Assembly: GCA_018713285.1 (NCBI GenBank)
Contig: DVFK01000080.1
Coordinates: forward strand, 1 to 58,835
From: Candidatus Faecousia excrementigallinarum
Lineage (GTDB): Bacteria; Bacillota; Clostridia; Oscillospirales; Oscillospiraceae
Reading direction: 5' to 3'
Length of the DNA stretch: 58,835 bases
Positions 26,030-34,260 of this stretch are shown here, one piece after another. Each line of letters opens with the position of its first letter. Position 1 is the first letter of the stretch. The notes below the pieces were generated by a model that saw only the letters and a program-made list of their open reading frames with translations, was not told where the DNA came from and ran no database searches. A program made the translations under genes and the position numbers.

Positions 26030-26263
26030 TCGGGAATAAGAAAAGCAAAGCGTAAATACACAGCTAAGACCATGGATGCGCTTTGTTTCTTTAAGGAAAG
26101 CATAACATTTTTAGAACTTTTTGTAAATAACCATTGTGATACGGATTGAATTTTCGTGCAATGCGTCTAAAATTAAGTAGATTAGTTGTGCACAATGGCG
26201 AAAAAGAAAATGGGGAAAAGTAAAAGGCATTATCACGGAAAAGCGACATAATTCAGAAGTTTT
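26030..26263. other. AT-rich non-coding stretch
   Basis: The stretch between the surface protein promoter region and the terminator of the YesL-like gene is AT-rich. Apart from the possible promoter of the surface protein at 26103-26131 (minus strand) I see nothing in it. Confidence 0.5.
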
Positions 26264-26264
26264 T

Positions 26265-26297
26265 TGACAAAAAATCGCCCGGTAAAGCTACCGGGCG
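26265..26297 (-). terminator. Terminator of the YesL-like gene
   Basis: On the minus strand CGCCCGGTA-GCTT-TACCGGGCG followed by ATTTTTTG, a strong intrinsic terminator built on the CGCCCGGTA repeat core. Confidence 0.85.
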
Positions 26298-26374
26298 AGG
26301 GGAGGCTCCCAATTATGGGGAGCCGGCAATTCAATTTTGGGGAATTTACGGCAGGCGTTGCTTTCTGCCCGCTT

Positions 26375-27004
26375 TTACCCTTCTTTTTCCAGCATGGGAA
26401 GAATGACCGGCCGCAGCAGAAGGCTGTTCAGGTAGGCACCGCCGGAGAAGGCGAAGAGCACCAGAAACCATCCGAACTGCATGGCAAGACCGGGGAACAG
26501 TCCCACCAGGAGGAAGGGGAACAGGTTGATTACGGCCATCACCAGGGTTCTGGGGAAGTAGCCCACGGCCATGAGAAGGGCGTTTTTCAGGGTGCCCCGG
26601 AAGCTGTTCCGGAACAGGCTCACCAGAATGATGGCGTAGCTGTAGGTAAAGAGGCCCACGGAGCCCAGGAAGCAGAACACCACCGCAAAATAGTTCAGGG
26701 GCTCGGTCTGATAAAAGAAAAACCAGATGTCAAACAGGCTGATGGCCATGAACGCCACAAAGGCCAGCCAGATGAGGGTGGCTTCCTTGAAATCCCGGGC
26801 AAAGGCGTGGAAGTAGGCCTTCACGTACCCGGACTCCTCCTGCCGGTGCCACCGGAAGAACACGCTGTAAAGGGCGGAGGCGGAGGCGCCAATGGTCACA
26901 ATGGGAATACTGGTAATGAGAAACAGCAAATTCAAAAGGACAAGATCCGTCATCCGGGACAGACCCCGCATGAATCCCGAGTCGGCATTAAACAATCTGT
27001 TCAT
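26375..27004 (-). CDS. YesL-family membrane protein (DUF624)
   Basis: A 209-residue protein with about five transmembrane segments. The N-terminus MNRLFNADSGFMRGLSRMTDLVLLNLLFLITSIPIVT, spread here over the first 37 residues, is typical of DUF624/YesL proteins, which accompany carbohydrate ABC transporters and glycan loci in Firmicutes. The biochemical role is unknown. The start at 27004 has AAGGAG 8 nt upstream. It has its own consensus promoter, and no LacI-type operator is seen near it. Confidence 0.85.
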   Translation of the reverse strand: MNRLFNADSGFMRGLSRMTDLVLLNLLFLITSIPIVTIGASASALYSVFFRWHRQEESGYVKAYFHAFARDFKEATLIWLAFVAFMAISLFDIWFFFYQTEPLNYFAVVFCFLGSVGLFTYSYAIILVSLFRNSFRGTLKNALLMAVGYFPRTLVMAVINLFPFLLVGLFPGLAMQFGWFLVLFAFSGGAYLNSLLLRPVILPMLEKEG

Positions 27005-27057
27005 GGGTATTTCTCCTTGGTGAAACCTTTTCCCCCGGAACAAGGGGAATTTTCTTC

Positions 27058-27086
27058 ATCATACCCCATCCCGGTGATTCTGTCAA
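27058..27086 (-). promoter_or_regulatory. Promoter of the YesL-like gene
   Basis: Minus strand TTGACA (27086-27081), 17-nt spacer, TATGAT (27063-27058). The -35 overlaps the last codons of the antiporter gene. Confidence 0.8.
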
Positions 27087-28285
27087 GGATTCTCCCGGCT
27101 TAAGAATTTTCCGTAGGTCAGCTCCATTCCCAGGCTTCCCAGAGGGGTGGTAATGAGGATGGCCAGCACCGCTGTGGAGAGAATCAGCTGTCCGCAGGGC
27201 AGACCCATCGCCAGGGGCACGGAGCCGATGGCTGCCTGCACCGTGGCCTTGGGGCAGTAGGCGATGATGCAGAACAGCCGCTCCTTAGCCGTAAGCCCGG
27301 TGCCCAGCAGGCACAGCCACACCCCCACGCCCCGGAACACCAGCGCCAGGGCAATCATGGCAATGGCCAGAGGCCCGGCGGTGAGGGTATAGGAAATATC
27401 CACCGCTGCGCCCACCAGGACGAACAGCAGCACCTCCGCTCCCAGCCAGAGCTTCCCGAATTTCTCCGACAGCCGTTTACTCACCGCAGCCACGGACTTG
27501 ATTTTGATGGTACAGGCCATGCTCATCACTGCCAGAAGGCCGGACACCGCCACGGTGCCTTTTGCCCATTCCTCCACCGCCATGAGAAGGAAGGACACCC
27601 CCAGCACCACAATCACCTTCATGCTGTTGCGCACCGGCTGACGGTGTGCCCAGGCCCTTTCAAAAAACCAGGAAAGCCCCAGTCCCACCACTGCGCCCAG
27701 GGCGATGCCCAGGACAATGGAGATGGGGATGTTGAGAAAATCCCCCATATGGACGCTGCCGCCCTGGACCATGGACAAAAAGGTGGTAAAGAGGACAATG
27801 ACGAAAATATCGTCGCAGGAAGCCCCCGCCAGAATCATCTGGGGGATACGCTTCCCGGTGCCGTAGCCCCCTTCCATCAGCTGCACCATTTTGGGCACCA
27901 CCACCGCCGGGGACACCGCCCCCAGCACCGCCCCCATGAGGGCTGCCTCCATCCGGTTCACTCCCAGAAGCCAGGGGGCAAAGAGGGTAAAGGCCAGAAT
28001 CTCACAGCTGGCAGGCACAAAGGACAAAAGCACCGCAGGCCGCCCCACCTGCTTCAAGTCCCGCAGGTTCAGGGAGAGTCCCGCTTTCAGCAAAATGATA
28101 ATGAGGGCCATCTGCCGAAGCTGGGCGGAAATGGACAAAATGGAGGGGTCCAGCAAATCCAGCACATAGGGCCCCAGCACCACGCCGGTAAAGCGCATCC
28201 CCACAATCCGGGGCAGCCGCAGCTTCCGGCAAATCCCGCCCAGGGACAGCCCCACCAGGAAAATATAGCCCAAAGATGTTAACAT
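27083..28285 (-). CDS. Kef-type cation:proton antiporter (CPA2), fluoride-riboswitch controlled
   Basis: A 400-residue membrane protein with about 12-13 transmembrane segments and no C-terminal RCK/TrkA domain. Segments such as LILLKAGLSLNLRDL, here seen as IILLKAGLSLN, and AVLGAVSPAVVVPKM place it in the Na+/H+ exchanger (Pfam family) CPA2 group. The start at 28285 follows CAGGAGG. Its leader carries a probable fluoride riboswitch, so its expression should rise with fluoride. Some antiporters of this superfamily are known members of the fluoride-riboswitch regulon. Whether it moves fluoride, or protons and Na+/K+ to offset fluoride stress, cannot be read from sequence. Confidence 0.85.
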   Translation of the reverse strand: MLTSLGYIFLVGLSLGGICRKLRLPRIVGMRFTGVVLGPYVLDLLDPSILSISAQLRQMALIIILLKAGLSLNLRDLKQVGRPAVLLSFVPASCEILAFTLFAPWLLGVNRMEAALMGAVLGAVSPAVVVPKMVQLMEGGYGTGKRIPQMILAGASCDDIFVIVLFTTFLSMVQGGSVHMGDFLNIPISIVLGIALGAVVGLGLSWFFERAWAHRQPVRNSMKVIVVLGVSFLLMAVEEWAKGTVAVSGLLAVMSMACTIKIKSVAAVSKRLSEKFGKLWLGAEVLLFVLVGAAVDISYTLTAGPLAIAMIALALVFRGVGVWLCLLGTGLTAKERLFCIIAYCPKATVQAAIGSVPLAMGLPCGQLILSTAVLAILITTPLGSLGMELTYGKFLSRENP

Positions 28286-28324
28286 AAAAAATACCTCCTG
28301 TTTCTCTTTTCTCCCCCGAAAAAC

Positions 28325-28405
28325 AAAAAAATGACCTCTGCACAAGTGCAGAAGTCATTAGCGTTTCAGGCGGTTCCGGCATGGCCGAGGGAGAACTTCA
28401 TTCCC
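28325..28405 (-). ncRNA. Fluoride (crcB-motif) riboswitch with expression-platform terminator
   Basis: On the minus strand the leader begins GGGAATGAAGTTCTCCC, matching the GG(N)GATGRNG...CC first stem of the crcB motif. A small CGGC-CAT-GCCG stem is followed by AACCGCCTGAAACGC and then TAATGACTTCTGC, the counterpart of the conserved CTGATGACNCCTGC end. That end also forms the left arm of a terminator, AATGACTTCTGCAC-TT-GTGCAGAGGTCATT plus a T7 run, as expected for a transcriptional on-switch. The call rests on motif memory; a covariance-model search would decide it. Confidence 0.8.
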
Positions 28406-28420
28406 AAACATATTGGGGCT

Positions 28421-28449
28421 ATTCTACCAGCTTTCCTCATAAATGTCAA
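28421..28449 (-). promoter_or_regulatory. Promoter of the fluoride leader and antiporter
   Basis: Minus strand perfect TTGACA (28449-28444), 17-nt spacer, TAGAAT (28426-28421), placing the transcript start a few bases before the riboswitch. Confidence 0.88.
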
Positions 28450-28495
28450 CAGGAAATACCGACACGGTTCTACCCTCCCTTTTCCTCCATAAGCG

Positions 28496-28524
28496 TTGAC
28501 ACAGATGGCAGTTTTTGCTATAAT
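28496..28524 (+). promoter_or_regulatory. Consensus promoter of the surface-polymer cluster
   Basis: Perfect TTGACA, 17-nt spacer, perfect TATAAT, 45 nt before the first gene. It predicts strong constitutive expression. Confidence 0.92.
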
Positions 28525-28569
28525 TGACAAAATTCTAATGGAAACACCCATACTTTTTGGAGGGATACC

Positions 28570-29439
28570 ATGGCAAAGGTTGACAACGCAGTGATGATTG
28601 TGGCCGGGACTTCCAGCCGCTTTGCCCCTCTGTCTTACGAGCACCCCAAGGGGCTGACCCGGGTGCGGGGAGAGGTTCTCATTGAACGGCAGATTTCCCA
28701 GCTCCGGGCGGCAGGCATCCGGGACATTTACCTGGTGGTGGGATACATGGGGGACCGGTTCTCCTACTTACAAAAGAAGTTCGGGGTGCATATTCTGGAA
28801 AATTCCCAGTATGCCCATCGGAACAACCACGGAAGCATCTATGCCGCCCGGGAGGTGCTGGGCAATTCCTACGTGTGCTGCGGGGACAATTATTTTGCCA
28901 GCAATCCTTTTGAACCGGAGGTGGCGGAGAGCTACTACGCCACGGTGTTCGCCCAGGGGCCGACCCAGGAGTGGTGCGTCTACACGGACAAAGAGGATGT
29001 GATTAACCGGGTGGAAATCGGGGGGAGGGATGCCTGGTATATGCTGGGACATACCTACTGGGATAGGGACTTCTCCCGGACGTTTCTGGATATTCTGGAA
29101 AGGGTCTATGACCTGCCGGAAACCAGGGACAAGCTGTGGGAAGGGATTTATGCCGACCATCTGGATAAGCTTTCCATGAAGCGCCGGTGCTACCCGGATG
29201 GGACGATTTTTGAATTTGACACCCTGGACGAGCTGCGGGAGTTTGACCCCTCCTACTGGGAGGACAGCCGCTCTGTTATCTTAAAGGATGCGGCGGCCCA
29301 GCTGGGCTGCCAGGAGAGAGAACTCACCCGGCTTCGGGCTCTGCGGGGCAGCACCAATGCGGCGGAGGGCTTTTCCTTCTGCTGGCAGGGTAAGCACTAC
29401 TACTACAACTATCAGGAAAGAATTGTGAGGGAAGGGTAA
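28570..29439 (+). CDS. LicC-like nucleotidyltransferase (probable CTP:phosphocholine cytidylyltransferase)
   Basis: A 289-residue NTP-transferase with a GT-A fold. The N-terminal nucleotide-binding segment is VAGTSSRFAPLSYEHPKGL, a variant of the usual GxGxRxxPLTxxxPKxL; the CGDNYF segment holds a metal-binding aspartate. About 50 residues after the core domain are family-specific. Coupling to a choline-kinase-like gene (1-nt overlap) points to activation of phosphocholine or a similar phospho-alcohol to a CDP-linked form. A sugar-1-phosphate nucleotidyltransferase is the alternative. The gene opens the four-gene surface-polymer cluster behind a consensus promoter. Confidence 0.8.
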   Translation: MAKVDNAVMIVAGTSSRFAPLSYEHPKGLTRVRGEVLIERQISQLRAAGIRDIYLVVGYMGDRFSYLQKKFGVHILENSQYAHRNNHGSIYAAREVLGNSYVCCGDNYFASNPFEPEVAESYYATVFAQGPTQEWCVYTDKEDVINRVEIGGRDAWYMLGHTYWDRDFSRTFLDILERVYDLPETRDKLWEGIYADHLDKLSMKRRCYPDGTIFEFDTLDELREFDPSYWEDSRSVILKDAAAQLGCQERELTRLRALRGSTNAAEGFSFCWQGKHYYYNYQERIVREG

Positions 29440-30347
29440 TGGCAAGACAGATTGAGACCCGGGACATCCCCCGGATTCGGGAGCTTTTGCAAAGGGTTTT
29501 GGGGGCGGAGGACTATGCCCGGCTGGAACGTCTGGGAGGACTGACCAACCGCACCTACAAGACCGTGCTGGAAAACGGCGAAATCTATGTGGTGCGGATT
29601 CCCGGGGAGGGAACCGGGGACATGATTTGCCGGGCCGATGAGAAAATCAGCACCACCCTGGCCTGCTCCCTGGGGGTGGACGCTCCACTACTGTACTTTG
29701 GAGACGGGGGTGAGAAGGTCAGCCGGTACATTCCCAAAGCCCAGACTTTGTGCGCCGCCGCCCTGCAAGAGCCGGAGCGGATTGCCCAGGCGGCAGAGCT
29801 TCTTCGCCGGGTACATACCTGCGGCAAAGACACCGGGGTGCCCTTCCAGGTGTTCTCCATGGCAGAATCCTATGAGGGGATTATCAAGAATAAGGGCGTG
29901 CCTATGTACGCCGATTACCCAGAGATTAAGGAAGCGGTGGCGAAAATCCGGAAAAGTCTGCCGGAGCCCTCCCTGGTCCCTTGCCACAACGACCCCCTGT
30001 GTGAAAACTGGGTACAGGGGGCGGACAAGCTGTACCTGCTGGACTGGGAATACGCTGGAATGAATGACCCCATGTGGGATCTGGCGGATGTGTCCATCGA
30101 GGCTGGCTACACCCAGGAGCAGGACAACCGGCTGCTGGAAAGTTATCTCCAGCGGAAGCCCACCGGGGAGGAACAGCGGCGGTTTTTAGCCAACAAGATT
30201 TATGTTGACTATCTGTGGACCCTGTGGGCCAAGACCCGGGTCCCCTATGACGGACAGCCCATGGAGGACTGGGCGGCGGAGCGGTATACCCGGCTGAAGG
30301 GCTTTTTGGCGGAATTCGGGAGGCTGGAAGCGGCGGTATGCAGGTAA
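29439..30347 (+). CDS. Choline/ethanolamine kinase-like phosphotransferase (LicA-like)
   Basis: A 302-residue APH/choline-kinase-fold protein. The Brenner-type catalytic loop is CHNDPLCENW (residues about 183-192) and the metal-binding segment is LLDWEYAGMNDPMWDLAD, both close to LicA and choline kinases. It should phosphorylate choline, ethanolamine or a related alcohol to feed the upstream cytidylyltransferase. It is coupled at both ends (1-nt and 10-nt overlaps). No choline transporter (LicB) or LicD is visible in the window. Confidence 0.85.
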   Translation: MARQIETRDIPRIRELLQRVLGAEDYARLERLGGLTNRTYKTVLENGEIYVVRIPGEGTGDMICRADEKISTTLACSLGVDAPLLYFGDGGEKVSRYIPKAQTLCAAALQEPERIAQAAELLRRVHTCGKDTGVPFQVFSMAESYEGIIKNKGVPMYADYPEIKEAVAKIRKSLPEPSLVPCHNDPLCENWVQGADKLYLLDWEYAGMNDPMWDLADVSIEAGYTQEQDNRLLESYLQRKPTGEEQRRFLANKIYVDYLWTLWAKTRVPYDGQPMEDWAAERYTRLKGFLAEFGRLEAAVCR

Positions 30348-31576
30348 TTCTTTACATCGACCCGGGCACCGGGAGTATGCTCTTTACGGTGCTCATTGGC
30401 ATTTTGGGAGCCTTTGTCTACACACTGCGGATGCTGTGGATTCGGCTTCGGTTCCGCCTCTCCGGCGGCAAGAGCAAGGACACCCGGGAAAAACACCCCT
30501 TTGTGATTTTCTCCGACGACAAGCGGTACTGGAACATCTTTGCCCCCATCTGCCGGGAGCTGGGCAGCCGGGGCATTGACACCGTGTATATGACCCAGTC
30601 CCCCGACGACCCGGCTCTCACCCAAAAGGACCCCCACATAAAGGCAATGTGCATCGGCAAGGAAAACCGGGCCTTTACCAAGCTGAACTACCTCCGGGCG
30701 GACGTGCTCCTTTCCACCACCCCGGGTCTGGACGTGTACCAGTGGAAGCGCTCCCCGGATGTGAAGTGGTATGTCCACATCCCCCACGCCCCCAGTGACA
30801 TTACCCTCTACCGGATGTTCGGCCTGGACTACTATGACGCCGTGCTTCTCTCCGGCGACTATCAGATTGAACAGCTCCGCCAGCTGGAAGCCCAGCGGGA
30901 GCGTCCCCCTAAGGAACTGGTGAAGGTGGGTATTCCCTATATGGACGGGATGGCAGAACGTCTTGCTCAGGCTGGACCGGTTCCGGAGCATCCCACCACG
31001 GTGCTGCTGGCACCCTCCTGGGGCAAAAGCGCCCTGTTTTCCGTGTACGGCGGGGAGATTCTCCGGGTGCTGCTGAATACCGGCTACCATGTAATTGTCC
31101 GTCCCCACCCCCAGTCCTTCGCCTCGGAAAAGGAGCTGATGGATTCCCTCCAGCGGGAATTCCCGGAGAGCGACCAGCTGGAATGGAACCGGGATACGGA
31201 TAACTTCCAGGTGCTGCGCCGTTCGGACATTCTGATTTCCGACTTCTCCGGGGTGATTTTTGAATTCTCCCTGATTTACGACAAGCCGGTGATTTACACC
31301 GACCCCAACTTCGATTTGGGGCCATATGACGCCTGGTGGCTGAAAGACCCCCTGTGGACGGTGGGGGCTCTGCCCCGGATTGGCGAGGCGCTCACCCGGG
31401 AGAATATGCCCAACCTCAAGTCCCTGATTGACGCCTGCCTCACCGATGCCCGGTACGAGGAAGGACGCCACCAGGTAATGGCAGAGACCTGGGCCTATCC
31501 GGGTCAGGGAGCCAAGCTGGCTGCGGATTATATAGAGAAGAAGCTCCGGGAGCTGAACGCCGGAGAGGAGGGGTGA
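30338..31576 (+). CDS. CDP-glycerol glycerophosphotransferase family protein (TagB/TagF-like)
   Basis: A 412-residue protein with an N-terminal membrane segment (about 8-32) and a GT-B-like teichoic-acid polymerase domain. Conserved pieces include HIPHAPSD, LLAPSWGKSA, VIVRPHPQS and the SDILISDFSGVIFEFSLIYDKPVIY stretch, split here at its ends, which contains the nucleotide-binding region. Family members transfer glycerol- or ribitol-phosphate from CDP-alcohols to a wall polymer. In this context CDP-choline or another CDP-alcohol may be the donor (inference). Confidence 0.87.
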   Translation: MQVILYIDPGTGSMLFTVLIGILGAFVYTLRMLWIRLRFRLSGGKSKDTREKHPFVIFSDDKRYWNIFAPICRELGSRGIDTVYMTQSPDDPALTQKDPHIKAMCIGKENRAFTKLNYLRADVLLSTTPGLDVYQWKRSPDVKWYVHIPHAPSDITLYRMFGLDYYDAVLLSGDYQIEQLRQLEAQRERPPKELVKVGIPYMDGMAERLAQAGPVPEHPTTVLLAPSWGKSALFSVYGGEILRVLLNTGYHVIVRPHPQSFASEKELMDSLQREFPESDQLEWNRDTDNFQVLRRSDILISDFSGVIFEFSLIYDKPVIYTDPNFDLGPYDAWWLKDPLWTVGALPRIGEALTRENMPNLKSLIDACLTDARYEEGRHQVMAETWAYPGQGAKLAADYIEKKLRELNAGEEG

Positions 31577-31580
31577 AACC

Positions 31581-34208
31581 ATGTCTTTCTTATCCATTCT
31601 GGAAACCATTCTGATTGGGCCGCTGAAACTGGTATTTGAAATGGTCTTTACCCTTTCCTATCAGCTTACCGGCAATCCCGGCCTCTCCATTGTGTTTTTG
31701 AGCCTGGTGATGAACATTCTGGTGCTGCCCCTTTACAAGCGGGCGGACGCCATGCAGGAGCGGGCTCGGGATGTGGAGGCAAAGCTCTCTGCCGGGGTGG
31801 GACACATCCGCAAGACCTTCACCGGGGACGAGCGGATGATGATTCTTCAGACCTACTACCGCCAGAACCACTACAAGCCTACAGATGCCATGAAAGGCTC
31901 TGTGTCTTTGCTTCTGGAGATTCCCTTCTTCATGGCGGCCTATCAGTTTCTGTCCCACCTTTCCATCATGGAGGGGACGCCTCTTGGCCCCATTGAAAAC
32001 CTGGGCGTGCCCGATACCCTTCTCACCATCGGGGGACTGAGCATCCATGTGCTGCCCTTTGTGATGACCGGTATCAACATCTTGTCCAGCGTTTTGTACC
32101 TGAAAGGTTTTCCCTTGAAGAGCAAAATCCAGGTGTACGCCATGGCGGCGTTCTTTCTGGTATTTCTGTATAACTCTCCTGCCTGTCTGGTGTTCTACTG
32201 GACGCTCAACAACGTCTTTTCTCTGGGGAAGAACATCTGCTACCGGATTTTCCGGGGAAGAAAGCCTGCCCCGGCCAAGAAAGTCCGGGCGAAAAAGGAA
32301 TGGCAGCCGGACAAAAAGACCTTCTACACCGGCTGCGTGTTTCTCACGGTGCTTATCGGTGTGCTGATTCCCTCTGCCTACTTAGCCGCCTCTCCCCAGG
32401 AGTATGTGGACCTTACCCACTTTGTCCATCCTTTGTGGTTCCTGGTGGCTTCTGCCGCCATGGCAACAGGTACTTTTCTTCTGTGGCTGCCGGTGTTCTA
32501 CGGCCTGGCAAAGCCCGGGGGAAAGGTATTCCTGGAGCGGAGCCTCTTTGCCCTGGGTGGGGTGATGCTGGCTACCTACCTGTTCTTCGGCAGCAAGCTG
32601 GGGGTCATCTCCTCGGATTTGCAGTACGAAACCGGCCTGTGGTTCCCCTATGCCGAGCAGTGGGGAAACATCGCCCTGTGGGTGGTGCTGGGGGGAGTCC
32701 TCTTTTTCCTGGCAGCCAAATTCCGGAAAATGCCTGCCCTGGTGCTTTTGGTGGCAGCCCTCAGCCTGGGGTGCATGGCAGGCGTTAACACCCTGCAGGT
32801 GTACCGGTCGGTCAAGTCCCTGGAAGCGACCCCTGCCCAGGACCGGCAGTTCCGGATTCCTCTGAGCAAAGAGGGAAAGAACGTGGTGGTCATCATGCTG
32901 GACCGGGCCCTGGGAGAGTATGTCCCCTTTATGGTGGCGGAGAAGCCGGAGCTCGTAGCCCTGTTTGACGGCTTTACCTACTACGGCAACAGCGTCTCCT
33001 TCGGCGGCCACACCAATTTCGCCAGCCCCGCCCTGCTGGGGGGCTATGAGTACACCCCGGTGGAGCTGAACCGCCGGGAGGACAAGACCATGGTGGAAAA
33101 GCACAACGAGGCTTTGAAGCTTATGCCCACCCTCTTTTCCCAGGCGGGCTACCAGGTGACGGTGGCCAATCCCCCCTATGCCAACTACCAGTGGGTGCCG
33201 GATTTGAGTATTTTTCAGGACATCCCCAACTGCAACGCCTACATCGCCCAGTGGAAGCCCGGACAGCGGGAGAAGTACAGCGGCACCCAGGAGCGGAATC
33301 TGCGGAATTTCTTCTGCTTCTCCCTGATGAAAACCCTGCCTCTGCCTGCCCAGTTCCTGGTGTATGACGGGGGTCAGTACCTCCGTGCCCCCGGCGGGGA
33401 CAAGAAGGAATACGGCAATCAGAGCCTTTGGAGCAATACCAGCGCTTCCGGCTACCGCCGGGGCTTTATGATGCACTATCAGGTGCTGGAGGGTCTGCCG
33501 GAGGTGACCCAAATCCGGGAGGGAGAGGAAAATACCTTCCTGTTTCTGGGGAACGACACCACCCATGAGCCCATGATGCTCCAGCTTCCCGGTTATGTGC
33601 CCCAGGAGGAAGTGGACAACTCCGCCTTCGGGGATCTGCTCCAGAACCGCCGGGATGAGGCTGGGCGGGTGCTGAAAATGAACAATGTGAGCCAGATTAT
33701 CCACTATCAGTCCAACATGGCGGCACTGCTCAAAATCGGTGCCTGGCTGGACTACCTCCGGGCGGAGGGGGTGTATGACAACACCCGGATTATTCTGGTA
33801 TCCGACCACGGCTCAGAGCAGTGGCAGATGGATGCCCTGGCCACCCAGGGCAACGGGAAGCTCCAGGATTTGGAGCGGTTTGTGCCCCTTCTGATGGTGA
33901 AGGACTTTGGGGCCCAGGGCTTTACCCAGTCCCAGGACTTTATGACCAACGCCGATGTGCCTTTCCTGGCTTTTCAGGGACTGGTGAAGAATCCTGTAAA
34001 TCCCTTTACGGGAAATCCCGTCACCACGGAGGAAAAATCTGCCCACAAGCAGTATATCCCCCTGTCCTTCCAGTGGCAGCTGAGTAACCAACTGGAAAAC
34101 AGCTTCGCCCCCTCTCAGTGGGTGGCGGTGCAGGACAATATCTGGGATATGGACAACTGGGAATTTTTCCCGGAGGAAACGGTACTAAGAAGCCACAGCG
34201 CCCCCTAA
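31581..34208 (+). CDS. YidC/Oxa1-like domain fused to an alkaline-phosphatase-superfamily (sulfatase/LtaS-like) domain
   Basis: An 875-residue protein in one uninterrupted frame. Residues about 1-235 match the YidC/Oxa1/60KD-IMP core: PLYKRAD after the first helix, a hairpin loop, SVSLLLEIPFFMAAYQ, then ACLVFYWTLNNVFSL. About 245-425 hold further transmembrane helices. From about 432 follows an alkaline-phosphatase fold: D441 in VVIMLDR, probable nucleophile T478 in GGHTNFASPALLGG, and D742-H743 in VSDHGSEQW as metal ligands. LtaS, OpgB and phosphoethanolamine transferases share that fold. Probable role: a membrane-bound transferase or phosphodiesterase that modifies a surface polymer, with the YidC-like part as membrane scaffold or insertase. 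It ends the cluster 4 nt after the previous gene. Confidence 0.85.
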   Translation: MSFLSILETILIGPLKLVFEMVFTLSYQLTGNPGLSIVFLSLVMNILVLPLYKRADAMQERARDVEAKLSAGVGHIRKTFTGDERMMILQTYYRQNHYKPTDAMKGSVSLLLEIPFFMAAYQFLSHLSIMEGTPLGPIENLGVPDTLLTIGGLSIHVLPFVMTGINILSSVLYLKGFPLKSKIQVYAMAAFFLVFLYNSPACLVFYWTLNNVFSLGKNICYRIFRGRKPAPAKKVRAKKEWQPDKKTFYTGCVFLTVLIGVLIPSAYLAASPQEYVDLTHFVHPLWFLVASAAMATGTFLLWLPVFYGLAKPGGKVFLERSLFALGGVMLATYLFFGSKLGVISSDLQYETGLWFPYAEQWGNIALWVVLGGVLFFLAAKFRKMPALVLLVAALSLGCMAGVNTLQVYRSVKSLEATPAQDRQFRIPLSKEGKNVVVIMLDRALGEYVPFMVAEKPELVALFDGFTYYGNSVSFGGHTNFASPALLGGYEYTPVELNRREDKTMVEKHNEALKLMPTLFSQAGYQVTVANPPYANYQWVPDLSIFQDIPNCNAYIAQWKPGQREKYSGTQERNLRNFFCFSLMKTLPLPAQFLVYDGGQYLRAPGGDKKEYGNQSLWSNTSASGYRRGFMMHYQVLEGLPEVTQIREGEENTFLFLGNDTTHEPMMLQLPGYVPQEEVDNSAFGDLLQNRRDEAGRVLKMNNVSQIIHYQSNMAALLKIGAWLDYLRAEGVYDNTRIILVSDHGSEQWQMDALATQGNGKLQDLERFVPLLMVKDFGAQGFTQSQDFMTNADVPFLAFQGLVKNPVNPFTGNPVTTEEKSAHKQYIPLSFQWQLSNQLENSFAPSQWVAVQDNIWDMDNWEFFPEETVLRSHSAP

Positions 34209-34210
34209 AC

Positions 34211-34245
34211 AAAACCGCCCTGCCGAAAAACGGCAGGGCGGTTTT
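34211..34245. terminator. Bidirectional terminator
   Basis: AAAACCGCCCTGCCG-aaaaa-CGGCAGGGCGGTTTT, a 15-bp stem between the convergent polymer cluster and lacI. Confidence 0.92.
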
Positions 34246-34260
34246 TGCGTGGTGGGGATG

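Noticed and set aside
20159-26149. A 1996-codon open frame on the plus strand opposite the giant surface protein
   Set aside because: It mirrors the minus-strand gene, has low-complexity Gly/Val/His-rich composition, no signal peptide or family match, and its openness follows from the codon use of the real gene, which has signal peptide, domains and anchor.
26375-28285. Including the YesL-like gene and the antiporter in the LacI regulon
   Set aside because: Both have their own consensus promoters and no matching palindrome; the antiporter has a fluoride-type leader instead.
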